A DNA stretch of 64,000 bases from Chloroflexota bacterium (GTDB lineage: Bacteria; Chloroflexota; Anaerolineae; Anaerolineales; Anaerolineaceae), in NCBI GenBank assembly GCA_016887485.1, contig CP069394.1, forward strand, positions 1,054,001-1,118,000, read 5' to 3'. This document shows positions 9,085-17,618 of this stretch, piece after piece. The translations under genes and the position numbers were made by a program. The notes beneath the pieces are model-generated. The model was given only the letters and a program-made list of their open reading frames with translations. It was not told where the DNA came from and ran no database searches. Each line of letters begins with the position of its first letter. Within the stretch, counting starts at the first letter, position 1.

Positions 9085-9933
9085 TTATTCTTCGGCGTAA
9101 CCGCAAAGAGCCAATGCGCCAGGCCCGGTGTTGATCCCCAAAACAGGCCCGGTTACATTGACCAACAGTTCAACAGGGTTGAAATCCTTATTGATGCGTT
9201 CCACCAGCTTTTGAGCTTCTTCGAAAGCATTGCCGTGTAGAACGGCAATATGAAGCTTCTTGCCACCCGCTAATTGCTCAAAGAATTTCTTATAGAGCAT
9301 TTCCTTGAGGGCGCGCTGCGTCCGGGCCAACCCGGTGGGCTGGACGCGGCCTGATTGGTGATCAATGGAAACAAGCGGTTTCACCTTGAGGATAGTCCCC
9401 ACCCATTTGACGGCATCACCAATTCGGCCGCCGTATTGCAGATATTCCAGCGTCTCCATTGCAACCATCTGCACCATACCAGTCCGAACTTTGGCAACCT
9501 TCTCAACGATTTCATCCAGGCTCGCCCCCTCATCCCTGGCGCGGGCGGCTGTTAATACCTGCCATCCCAAGGTCATGGTAGGACCTTTTGAATCGATCAC
9601 TTCCACTCGGATGGGCGCATCAGCTGCGGCTTGCTTGGCCATGTTGTACGTACCGGACATTGCGCTGGAAACAGTGAGTATCACAGCTTCCGTCGCACCG
9701 AGTTCTATCGCCTGATTAATCGCTGCCAAGAAATCACCGGTGCTGACCTGGGCCGTGGTCGGTCGTTGCTTCTCGGTGGTTAACCGTTCATAGAATTCAA
9801 CTGGTTGAATATCCACCCGATCGCGAAGTTGTTGGTCATCCCAAATGATATATTGAGGAACAACCACAATTCCATATTCTTCAATCAATTCATCAGGGAC
9901 ATCACAAGTGCTATCAGTAATAATGGTGATCAT
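9085..9933 (-). CDS. DegV family fatty-acid-binding protein
   Basis: DegV/FakB proteins bind a fatty acid and, where a FakA kinase is present, present it for phosphorylation. The N-terminus MITIITDSTCDVPDEL, the segment TVSSAMSGTYNMAKQAA and the conserved METLEYLQYGGRIG define the family; the length of 282 residues is normal. The start has an ideal GGAGG ribosome site at 9941-9945. No fakA is nearby, so the partner would be encoded elsewhere. Single-gene transcript by its surroundings. Confidence 0.93.
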   Translation of the reverse strand: MITIITDSTCDVPDELIEEYGIVVVPQYIIWDDQQLRDRVDIQPVEFYERLTTEKQRPTTAQVSTGDFLAAINQAIELGATEAVILTVSSAMSGTYNMAKQAAADAPIRVEVIDSKGPTMTLGWQVLTAARARDEGASLDEIVEKVAKVRTGMVQMVAMETLEYLQYGGRIGDAVKWVGTILKVKPLVSIDHQSGRVQPTGLARTQRALKEMLYKKFFEQLAGGKKLHIAVLHGNAFEEAQKLVERINKDFNPVELLVNVTGPVLGINTGPGALALCGYAEE

Positions 9934-10050
9934 ACGTTTTCCTCCGGGTAAAATAACAATAACATTATAGAACAGTATTCCTTTGACACCAATGAAAAAA
10001 CTGCACTTTTTGTAAATTCTTTATTAATTTCCTTGGATTTTCAGGATACA

Positions 10051-10079
10051 TTGTCAAGCTTGGGCTTCAATGCTATATT
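10051..10079 (+). promoter_or_regulatory. Putative sigma-70 promoter of the two-component operon
   Basis: TTGTCA (10051-10056) and TATATT (10074-10079) are separated by 17 bp, 52 bp ahead of the histidine-kinase start codon. Read directly; activity not tested. Confidence 0.6.
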
Positions 10080-10131
10080 TGAGGTGAACAATCTGGCAAA
10101 GCCCATTCTCTTCGAAAGGCTATCGTAAAAC

Positions 10132-12204
10132 ATGAACCTCCGTAAACTTCGCCTTCATCTTTCACCTAAGCGATTTACGGTTCAGTTGATCGTCATCTTT
10201 GTGGCATTCACCCTCGGGACGATCCTGGCATTAGGCATTCCTGCGACTCTCGTGCTGGAGCATCAGACCCAAACCCAGCTCAAAGCCCTCTTGGATCAGG
10301 CCGATCATACCACCCAGGCCCTTTTAGATAGCAAACTTAATCAACTCGATAACCTGGCTGTCCTTCTGGTCCAGCGCCCTACCTTGAAATCTCTATTAGC
10401 AATCAATGCCGATTCAGAAACTCTTCACACCTACCTGGTAGGCATCCAAAATAGTTCTGGTTTTGACGCCATCCTGATTTGCGATGGAGAAACTCCTCTC
10501 GCCTCAGCCAGTCCAGAGGATACCGACAGACTATGCGAGAGAACTTCATCAGGCAATATCCTTTCCATTGAGGGGACAGCCTGGATGGTTACCCAGGCCC
10601 CACTGGAAAACGGAAACGATATTGTGGTCGGACAGCTATTGAGTGGGATCATAAATGAATTTACAACCCAAAGCAGACTGGATTACGCTTTTTACATTGA
10701 CAATGACCTGGTCAGCAGCAACCTAGCCGTTCACCCCACGGAACTTGATCACATCAAACCAAAAAACCTGACCAATTACCAAATCCTATCCCTGCCTGCT
10801 GAAGGTCAGGGAAACCAAATAGTGATGGTCAAGACACTAACCGGGCTCGACAATCCCGATCAGCAGTGGCTGGCTTTCCTCCATGTTGCGCCGTATATCC
10901 AGGCGAATCGGCAATTACGCTGGATCATTATTCTAGTCCTATCGCTCATCAGCCTCCTGGCGGCTTTCCTTGCGGTCATCATTTCCAGAAAGATCAGTAA
11001 GCCCCTCAACAAACTTGCTCAATCCGCGGTTCGGCTCCGTGAAGGAGATCTCACCACCCAATTAACCACAGTCTCCGACCTTTGGGAAATTGACCAACTC
11101 GCCAATGCGCTTGAAGATGCGCGGGTCAGCCTAAAACACTCCCTGGATCAGCTCCAGAAGGAAAAAATCTGGATCGAAGGGCTGCTCAACGCCATTGTGG
11201 AAGGCCTGCTCACGCTGGACAATCGCCATTATGTGACCTTTGCCAGCGCCTCCACCTTCCGGCTCACCGGCAAAACACCCTCAGAGATCATCGGTGCACC
11301 CATTGACGAGATCCTCACAACCATGCCCGGCGAGGATCGTTTCAGCCAACAGATCCCCCTGGCGGATCAGGTCCGCCGGATACCGGTCCTGATTGGTGAG
11401 AAAGAAGTCCTGCTGGCCGTATCCCGCTCCGAATTTATCCCACCCGATGCCGGCAACGCCACCACAGCCCTGGTAATCCGGGATGTTTCCGACGAAGAAC
11501 GCATCCATCATCTGATCGGCGAGTTCATGGCCAACATCACCCATGAATTCCGGACGCCATTGGCAGCCCTCTCGGCATCGGTTGAGCTTCTGGTCGACCA
11601 GCTCCCAGATCTCACGCCACCTGAAATTGAACAGCTCCTCCATACGATCAATATCGGCATCGTCAATCTCCAATCCCTGATCGACAACCTGATCGAAGCT
11701 GCCAGCATTGAAGGCGGTCGCTTCAAAGTCAATCCACAGCCGGTTGCCTTCAGTCAGATTGTGGAAGAGGCCGTACTGACGATGGAGCCAATTGCCCGCC
11801 TGCATCACGTTTCCATCAAAAGCCCCGAAACGAAACAAGATATCATCGTGAGAGCGGATAAACGCCGGACAATCCAGGTGCTGATCAATCTGCTTTCCAA
11901 CGCCATCAAGCACAGCCCGCAGGAAAGTCAGATTACCATTCGCTCCCTTTTGATTGAGAAGGCCATCCTGGTGGAAGTGCAGGACCAAGGTTCGGGCATT
12001 CCTGAGAATCTGCAAAACCAGGTCTTCAACCGTTTCCTCACGCCAAAATCCGCAGAAGATGCCCCCCAATTGGGGCTTGGGCTGGGCTTATCGGTAGTAA
12101 AAGCCATTATCGAATCCCAATCCGGTCAGGTGGGGTACTGCAACCCTGAAACCGGTGGCGCCCTTTTCTGGTTTACCCTGCCAACCACCTCTGGAGGTGA
12201 ATGA
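10132..12204 (+). CDS. Membrane sensor histidine kinase (CACHE-HAMP-PAS-HisKA-HATPase)
   Basis: Senses an external or envelope signal and phosphorylates the regulator encoded next. It has 690 residues: a membrane segment at about 18-42, an extracytoplasmic sensor of about 215 residues resembling a double CACHE domain, a second membrane segment at about 262-285, HAMP to about 345, a PAS domain to about 440, HisKA with MANITHEFRTPLAAL (phospho-acceptor His471) and a HATPase with NLLSNAIKHSP, DQGSGIP and LGLGLSVVKAI. It overlaps the response regulator by four bases (ATGA), indicating translational coupling. Its position directly ahead of a sulfate-type ABC operon suggests, without proving, that it senses sulfur status. 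Confidence 0.94.
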   Translation: MNLRKLRLHLSPKRFTVQLIVIFVAFTLGTILALGIPATLVLEHQTQTQLKALLDQADHTTQALLDSKLNQLDNLAVLLVQRPTLKSLLAINADSETLHTYLVGIQNSSGFDAILICDGETPLASASPEDTDRLCERTSSGNILSIEGTAWMVTQAPLENGNDIVVGQLLSGIINEFTTQSRLDYAFYIDNDLVSSNLAVHPTELDHIKPKNLTNYQILSLPAEGQGNQIVMVKTLTGLDNPDQQWLAFLHVAPYIQANRQLRWIIILVLSLISLLAAFLAVIISRKISKPLNKLAQSAVRLREGDLTTQLTTVSDLWEIDQLANALEDARVSLKHSLDQLQKEKIWIEGLLNAIVEGLLTLDNRHYVTFASASTFRLTGKTPSEIIGAPIDEILTTMPGEDRFSQQIPLADQVRRIPVLIGEKEVLLAVSRSEFIPPDAGNATTALVIRDVSDEERIHHLIGEFMANITHEFRTPLAALSASVELLVDQLPDLTPPEIEQLLHTINIGIVNLQSLIDNLIEAASIEGGRFKVNPQPVAFSQIVEEAVLTMEPIARLHHVSIKSPETKQDIIVRADKRRTIQVLINLLSNAIKHSPQESQITIRSLLIEKAILVEVQDQGSGIPENLQNQVFNRFLTPKSAEDAPQLGLGLGLSVVKAIIESQSGQVGYCNPETGGALFWFTLPTTSGGE

Positions 12205-12893
12205 TGAAAGCTCTGATCGTTGATGATGATCGCACCTTATCAGATCTCCTGGCCTTCACGCTCCGCAGGGCTGGATTTGAGACTTTATTGGCCTTTGATA
12301 CCCCCGAGGCCATCCGAGTTTTCCATCAGGAACCGGTCGATATCATCATTCTGGATGTCAATTTGCCGGGTGAAAGCCAGCTACGGGACGGCTTTGATGT
12401 TTGCTGTGAGATCCGCAAGACCTCCAATGTCCCCATCATCCTGCTCACCGTGCGCGATGAGGAAGAGGACATCATCAAAGGCCTAAACCTGGGTGCAGAT
12501 GATTACATCCTCAAGCCCTTCAGTCCCCGTCAGTTGGTCGCCCGGGTGCAAACAGTCCTCCGCCGTGCGGGGGAAGGTCAAATACTCTCGTCAGCCCCCT
12601 TCACCATCAAAGATATCTGCTTTGATCCAAACCGGCATGAATTTACCCGCGGGGATTCTGATCCCGTGGTACTCACACGTCTGGAGAGCCAATTGATGGA
12701 AGTGTTATTCCTGAATATCAACCAGGTGCTCCCGACCACCAGCCTGATTGATCATGTTTGGGGTCCCGGCGGTGCCACACAGGAAATGTTGCGGCAGTTG
12801 ATTCGCCGCTTGCGTCAAAAGATTGAAATTGACCCCAGTAATCCCAAGATGATCCAGAATCATCCCGGAATCGGCTACAGTTTCGCTCCCTAG
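12201..12893 (+). CDS. OmpR/PhoB-family response regulator
   Basis: A receiver domain (residues 1-118: acidic pair in VDDD, phospho-acceptor Asp52 in ILDVNLPGE, conserved Lys in LKPF) is joined to a winged-helix DNA-binding domain (about 130-230: LTRLESQLMEVLF, DHVWG, LIRRLRQKIE, HPGIGYSF). GGAGGTGA lies just upstream of twin ATGs. Regulators of this family bind tandem direct repeats about 11 bp apart, which is the spacing found downstream at 12919-12956, so it likely controls the following ABC operon and perhaps its own operon. Confidence 0.95.
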   Translation: MMKALIVDDDRTLSDLLAFTLRRAGFETLLAFDTPEAIRVFHQEPVDIIILDVNLPGESQLRDGFDVCCEIRKTSNVPIILLTVRDEEEDIIKGLNLGADDYILKPFSPRQLVARVQTVLRRAGEGQILSSAPFTIKDICFDPNRHEFTRGDSDPVVLTRLESQLMEVLFLNINQVLPTTSLIDHVWGPGGATQEMLRQLIRRLRQKIEIDPSNPKMIQNHPGIGYSFAP

Positions 12894-12918
12894 ACCCCTT
12901 TTTTTACCCCAAAATATA

Positions 12919-12972
12919 TCACACGTTTGTCACATAGCTATCACGATGCCGGTCACATCCTCTGAGTAGAAT
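12919..12972 (+). promoter_or_regulatory. Candidate response-regulator operator and -10 of the sulfate ABC operon
   Basis: The tetramer TCAC occurs at 12919, 12930, 12941 and 12953, i.e. at 11, 11 and 12 bp spacing, on one face of the helix. A TAGAAT -10 lies at 12967-12972, and the last repeats occupy the place of a -35 box. This layout matches promoters activated by PhoB-type regulators, and the regulator gene is immediately upstream. Binding is inference. Confidence 0.6.
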
Positions 12973-12986
12973 TTAATGGAAATCAA

Positions 12987-13014
12987 AGCCAGGCTCCAAT
13001 GCTTGGCTCTTTTT
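12987..13014 (+). promoter_or_regulatory. Leader hairpin with U-run before the ABC ATPase gene
   Basis: The arms AGCCA and TGGCT enclose a 12-base loop and are followed by CTTTTT, in the predicted untranslated leader, 16 bases before the start codon. It could be an attenuator or a weak terminator. The stem is short, so confidence is limited. Confidence 0.4.
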
Positions 13015-13029
13015 CAGTCAGAGGATTTA

Positions 13030-14931
13030 ATGTCGATTCGCTTGGAAAATATCAGTAAATATTACGGCCGCCAGGTTGTCGTCAATAATGTGAACCTGGA
13101 AATTGACAACGGCGAGTTTTTTGTGCTGCTGGGTGCCAGCGGCAGTGGAAAGACCACCGTTCTAAACATCATCGCCGGGCTGATCGAACCGGATCAGGGG
13201 CGGGTCTGGCTGCATGGCCGGGATGTTTCCCACGAATCACCTCAGAAGCGCAATATTGGGTTTGTCTTTCAAAATTACGCCCTTTTTCAATCCATGACCG
13301 TTGCTCAGAACATCGAGTTTGGTCTGCGGGTTCGAAAAGTTCCAATGGAACAACGCCAGCGAAGGCGGGATGAACTTCTGGAAATGGTCGGTCTGGTTGG
13401 CTTGGGAAACCGAATGACAGCCCAACTCTCCGGGGGACAGCAACAGAGAGTCGCCCTGGCAAGAGCCCTGGCCATTGAACCGGATGTTCTGCTATTGGAC
13501 GAACCTCTCGGTGCACTGGATGCCAAAATCAGGGTTGAACTGCGCAGAAGTCTTAAGAAGATTCAGCGGCAACTAGGGGTTGCCGCAATATTGGTAACGC
13601 ATGATCAGGAAGAGGCCTTTGACCTGGGGGACCGGATCGGCGTAATGAACTATGGAAGGCTGATCGAGGTTGGAACGCCACATGAGCTCTATCAATTCCC
13701 CAAAACGGAATATGTGGCCTCCTTCCTCGGATCAGCTAATTTGCTGCTTGGACAACGCAATGGTCATGAGGTCTTCCTGGGCTCTCATGGCTTTCCTATT
13801 CCAGCGGAGACCTACGATCTTCATGCCGGCCATCGGGCGCAAATTCTCTCCCGGCCTGAGGACATTGACCTGGCCAAGGCTGAGACCAATCTAAGCGGTC
13901 TGCCACTTGGTCAGGGCAAGGTCATTGAGATGGGTTTCAATGGCCCCAATGAACATCTCCGCGTAGAGATGCCTCCAATTAAAGGTGTCCGGGCTATATC
14001 ACCGGTTACACCATATGGCATCCCCGGCTTCGTGATGGATGTCAATCGTTCACCAGAACAAAGCACCAGTTTTCCAATCGAAATGAACCAACAAGTATGG
14101 GTCGGGATTCGGCGTTTGCATGTACTCTCCCACCCTGGTTTAAATTTCCTAATTCTCTCCGATGGTACCCTACGCAGCCAATCCGCGCTGATCCAGGGCG
14201 GCTATTTGGGCCGCATGGCACATGCCCAGGTGACGATTCTGGGGATTGGTCAGGACCAGGCCAAATTGGAAGATCATTTGCTGGATGCCCGTAAGGAAGT
14301 CGGCAGCGGAATGGCCTCCCTGGAGGTTGAACTCTCCGATCAGCCGTTCAATAAAGCTGTGACCAAAGTGGCAGATGAAAAACCTTACGACCTGGCTGTT
14401 CTGGGATGGCGCCCTACGGCTGGCATTGAACAGCCTGAGCAAATTCTGCAAACCGGCGAGCAGCACCTTTTCCTGGCAACCCAACCCACGGCTCAGTTAC
14501 AAAAGGCATTGATCCTTTTGGCAAGCGGCGAACCTGGCAAAGACAATGTCTTCTTCGCCGGCCGCTTCTTGCGCCACTTTGGGGCCGAAGCCACCCTGCT
14601 CACCGTGCTGCCTGAGACAGATGTTGATGATTATGAATACACGCGTGTGGAGCGCTTCCTCAATGATGGACAAAACAGCCTGGCCCGGTTCGGTGTGCAA
14701 TCCAACGTTTTGATCCGGGAAGGTGACATTCTCTCAGCAATCCAGGCAGAAATGCAGCAACAGGATTATGACCTGGTTGTGTTAGGGGCGCCGTTGCCTG
14801 GCCGCTCTGGACATTTTGAGTTGGAAGGTTTGATCAAATCCATCCTGACAACGGTGGAGGATTGTTCTTTCCTAATCGTTCGCTCACATCAACTGCAACG
14901 CTTGCAGGAAAACATCAGGAGATCGAAATGA
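13030..14931 (+). CDS. cysA: Sulfate/thiosulfate ABC ATPase fused to two C-terminal universal-stress (USP-like) domains
   Basis: Energises sulfate import with the permeases encoded downstream. Residues 1-235 are the ATPase: GASGSGKTT (Walker A), LSGGQQQRVALARAL (signature), LLLDEPLGALD (Walker B) and the switch histidine in VTHDQ. Residues 240-375 look like a TOBE-type domain. From about 382 to 633 two segments resemble universal stress domains, each ending in a pattern like YDLAVLGW or YDLVVLGAPLPGRSGH. That places the protein well above the usual 350 residues of CysA. The start is 13030 (GAGG five bases upstream) rather than the ATG at 12976, which falls at the predicted transcription start. 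It overlaps the next gene by ATGA. The fusion is unusual; its role is unknown. Confidence 0.87.
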   Translation: MSIRLENISKYYGRQVVVNNVNLEIDNGEFFVLLGASGSGKTTVLNIIAGLIEPDQGRVWLHGRDVSHESPQKRNIGFVFQNYALFQSMTVAQNIEFGLRVRKVPMEQRQRRRDELLEMVGLVGLGNRMTAQLSGGQQQRVALARALAIEPDVLLLDEPLGALDAKIRVELRRSLKKIQRQLGVAAILVTHDQEEAFDLGDRIGVMNYGRLIEVGTPHELYQFPKTEYVASFLGSANLLLGQRNGHEVFLGSHGFPIPAETYDLHAGHRAQILSRPEDIDLAKAETNLSGLPLGQGKVIEMGFNGPNEHLRVEMPPIKGVRAISPVTPYGIPGFVMDVNRSPEQSTSFPIEMNQQVWVGIRRLHVLSHPGLNFLILSDGTLRSQSALIQGGYLGRMAHAQVTILGIGQDQAKLEDHLLDARKEVGSGMASLEVELSDQPFNKAVTKVADEKPYDLAVLGWRPTAGIEQPEQILQTGEQHLFLATQPTAQLQKALILLASGEPGKDNVFFAGRFLRHFGAEATLLTVLPETDVDDYEYTRVERFLNDGQNSLARFGVQSNVLIREGDILSAIQAEMQQQDYDLVVLGAPLPGRSGHFELEGLIKSILTTVEDCSFLIVRSHQLQRLQENIRRSK

Positions 14932-15971
14932 AAATTAATTTTAAAACGCTCTTAATAATTGCCATACTGGCTGTTTCGCTTGGGGCCTGCTCCTCAGTGG
15001 CCGAAGAACCCACTGGTGATCAGATCAACCTGATCCTGGCCGCGTATACCACACCCCGTGAAGCCTATGGTGAGATCATCCCCCTCTTCCAGGCTTATTG
15101 GTTCGAAGAAACCGGTCAGCAAGTCATTTTTGAAGAATCCTACCTTGGCTCCGGGGCCCAATCCCGGGCAGTGGTGGAGGGCTTTGAAGCGGATGTGATT
15201 GCCCTCTCTTTGGAAGCGGACGTAAACCGCATTCAGAATGCCGGCTTGATCACTCACGACTGGAAAACGGCGAAAAACAATGGCATCGTCACCACCTCCG
15301 TCGTCAGCCTTGCCGTCCGGGAAAGCAATCCTAAAGGCGTCAGCAATTGGGCGGACCTGACCCAGCCGGGACTGGAAGTTCTGACCCCCAACCCCAACAC
15401 CAGCGGTGGTGCGATGTGGAATGTACTGGCTGTTTATGGCGCTGCTCTGCGCGGTCAGGTCGATGGTGTGCCGGGGGATGACCCGGATGCCGCCTATGAC
15501 TTCCTCGTTCAGGTCCTCCAAAATGTCAGCGTGATGGACAAAGCCGCCCGAGATAGCATCCTCAACTTCGAAATGGGGATCGGTGATTTGGCAATCACCT
15601 ATGAAAATGAGATCCTGGTTGGGCGTCAATCCGGCCAGACTTATGAACGTGTCATTCCATCTTCCACTATTCTGATCCAGAATCCCGTTGCGGTTGTGGA
15701 TGCCTCAGTGGATGAACACGGTACCCGCGAAGTGGCCGAAGCTTTCGTGAACTTCCTCTTCACCCCGGAAGCTCAGGCAATTTTTGCAAAATTCGGCCTG
15801 CGGGTGGTCAATGAAGATGTCGCTGCTGAAAATGAAGCTGAATACCCACCAGTGGAGGATATATTCACAGTGGATTACTTCGGTGGCTGGGATGCCATCA
15901 TGACAGATATCTTTGGCGAAGACGGTATTTATAACCAAGCAATTGCATCTGCTCAAGGGGACGCGCAGTAA
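14928..15971 (+). CDS. Sulfate/thiosulfate-binding lipoprotein
   Basis: Captures sulfate or thiosulfate outside the membrane. A lipoprotein signal ends in LGACSS, with the lipidated Cys about residue 20. Family landmarks are ESYLGSGAQSRAV, ADVIALSLEADVNRI, TPNPNTSGGAMWN and ITYENEIL, matching Sbp/CysP proteins; the length of 347 residues is typical. The chosen ATG has AGGAG at 14917-14921 and overlaps the stop of the ATPase gene. Sulfate versus thiosulfate, or another tetrahedral oxyanion, cannot be separated by eye. Confidence 0.9.
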   Translation: MKINFKTLLIIAILAVSLGACSSVAEEPTGDQINLILAAYTTPREAYGEIIPLFQAYWFEETGQQVIFEESYLGSGAQSRAVVEGFEADVIALSLEADVNRIQNAGLITHDWKTAKNNGIVTTSVVSLAVRESNPKGVSNWADLTQPGLEVLTPNPNTSGGAMWNVLAVYGAALRGQVDGVPGDDPDAAYDFLVQVLQNVSVMDKAARDSILNFEMGIGDLAITYENEILVGRQSGQTYERVIPSSTILIQNPVAVVDASVDEHGTREVAEAFVNFLFTPEAQAIFAKFGLRVVNEDVAAENEAEYPPVEDIFTVDYFGGWDAIMTDIFGEDGIYNQAIASAQGDAQ

Positions 15972-16813
15972 TGAACCTGGCATTAAATCAGGGAGGCCGG
16001 GAAACCGGAGTGTCAAAATGGTTCTTGCGCGTCCCCGCCCTCCTCTATGTCACGTTGATGATCCTTGTACCCTTAATCGTCATCGTGGAGGATGGGTTTC
16101 GGGAAGGCTTGAGCGGCCTGGTCCATCAGATCAGTGTTCCGATCGCTCAACACGCCATCCTGCTGACCTTATGGACGGCAGCCCTCATGACCCTAATCAA
16201 TGCCATCATGGGACTGGCAACCGCCTACGTTCTCGTACGTTATGAATTCCCTGGCAAGCGGCTCCTGAATGCGATCGTCGACTTGCCGCTTGCCATCCCA
16301 ACCCTGGTGACCGGTGTGATGCTGGTGATGCTCTATGGCCCACAAAGCGCGCTGGGCGGTTTCCTTTCACAGAAAATCGAACTGGATATCATCTTCGCCC
16401 CACCCGGGATCGTGGTCGCACTGCTGTTCATTTCCTTCCCCTTTGTCGTCCGAAGCATCCAGCCCGTCCTGATGAACCTGGACCTCTCTCAAGAAGATGC
16501 CGCAGCAACACTGGGCGCTAAGCCCTGGTACACCTTCCGCACTGTCGTCCTGCCAACCTTACTCCCCCCATTAATCAGTGGGTCGCTGCTCAGTTTTTCG
16601 AGGGCTGTCGGTGAATTTGGCGCGGTCGTCATTGTGGCAGGAAACATCCCCCTGAAAACCCAGACAGCGGCAGTTTATGTTCTGGGCGCCGTCGAATCTG
16701 AAAACAGGCTTGGCGCAAGTGCCGTCTCCTTATTGCTCCTCGCCATTGCGATCATCATTCTGATGGTTGCCAATAAAATTCAAAAATCCTGGGGAGCACG
16801 GCATGAAAACTAA
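15971..16813 (+). CDS. cysT: Sulfate ABC transporter permease CysT-like
   Basis: One half of the membrane channel. It has 280 residues and about six hydrophobic segments. The CysT/CysU-typical stretch DLPLAIPTLVTGVMLVMLYG is present. The EAA loop reads QEDAAATLGAKPWYTFRTVVLP, followed by LSFSRAVGEFGAVVIVAGNI. It starts one base into the stop codon of the binding-protein gene (TAATG), so translation is coupled. Confidence 0.92.
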   Translation: MNLALNQGGRETGVSKWFLRVPALLYVTLMILVPLIVIVEDGFREGLSGLVHQISVPIAQHAILLTLWTAALMTLINAIMGLATAYVLVRYEFPGKRLLNAIVDLPLAIPTLVTGVMLVMLYGPQSALGGFLSQKIELDIIFAPPGIVVALLFISFPFVVRSIQPVLMNLDLSQEDAAATLGAKPWYTFRTVVLPTLLPPLISGSLLSFSRAVGEFGAVVIVAGNIPLKTQTAAVYVLGAVESENRLGASAVSLLLLAIAIIILMVANKIQKSWGARHEN

Positions 16814-17615
16814 CATCCGCAGCTTAGGCGGCTGGCTGTTACTGACGCTGGTCATTGCCTATCTCGGCTTCTTGATCGCGGCACCCATCGGCGCATTAAT
16901 CAAAGGCGCTTTCCAGAATGGTCTGGAGGCTGCCTGGCAGAGCCTTATCTCGATCCCCTTCCTGCAGTCGGTTTGGCTTTCCTTCAGGATTGCGATAGTT
17001 GTTGTGCTTGTACAGGCTGTGTTCGGCTCACTGACCGCCTGGGTTCTCGTCCGCCAGGAATTTTTTGGTAAGGCACTGATCAACGGTCTGCTGGATATCC
17101 CCTTTGCCCTCTCACCGGTTGTGGTCGGTTATATGCTTCTGCTGCTTTTTGGTCGCAACGGTCATCTCGGTTCGCTTCTGGATGCACTCGATATCCAGGT
17201 GGCCTTCGCAGTGCCAGGCATGTTCCTGGCCACGTTGTTCGTCAGCCTGCCCTTCATGGTTCGCGAGATGGTCCCCGTCATTCAGCAATTGGACCTTTCA
17301 CAGGAGAGTGCCGCTGCCACTCTCGGCGCATCAAAGTGGCGGATCTTTTGGCAGGTGATTATCCCCCAACTCAAAACTGCCCTCATCTATGGCATGACAC
17401 TCACCTTTGCCCGGGCCCTGGGAGAATTTGGCGCTGTGTTAGTCATCGGCGGCGGCGTGCAGGGACGCACGGAAACCGCAACCCTCTACATCTTCCGCTC
17501 GTTGGACGAACGCCAATATACGGATGCTTATGTCGCTGCAATTGTCCTGGGGTTGTTTTCCGTCCTGTTGGTCCTGATCGCCGATGCGCTCAAGCGAAAA
17601 CGCAGTCAAGTCTAA
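16803..17615 (+). CDS. cysW: Sulfate ABC transporter permease CysW-like
   Basis: The partner permease of CysT, with 270 residues and about six membrane segments. The EAA loop is QESAAATLGASKWRIFWQVIIP, then LTFARALGEFGAVLVIGGG. The start at 16803 has GGGGAG upstream and overlaps cysT by 11 bases; the longer frame from 16767 is unlikely. It ends the operon, two bases before the end of a converging gene, with no clear terminator. Confidence 0.92.
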   Translation: MKTNIRSLGGWLLLTLVIAYLGFLIAAPIGALIKGAFQNGLEAAWQSLISIPFLQSVWLSFRIAIVVVLVQAVFGSLTAWVLVRQEFFGKALINGLLDIPFALSPVVVGYMLLLLFGRNGHLGSLLDALDIQVAFAVPGMFLATLFVSLPFMVREMVPVIQQLDLSQESAAATLGASKWRIFWQVIIPQLKTALIYGMTLTFARALGEFGAVLVIGGGVQGRTETATLYIFRSLDERQYTDAYVAAIVLGLFSVLLVLIADALKRKRSQV

Positions 17616-17618
17616 TGC

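Noticed and set aside
12919-12956. Phosphate (Pho box) regulation and a phosphate transporter
   Set aside because: The repeats resemble PhoB spacing, but the binding protein and permeases carry sulfate-family motifs, not PstS/PstC/PstA ones.
12976-13029. Extended N-terminus of the CysA-type protein from the ATG at 12976
   Set aside because: The extra 18 residues do not belong to the ATPase family, have no ribosome site and overlap the predicted transcription start and leader hairpin.
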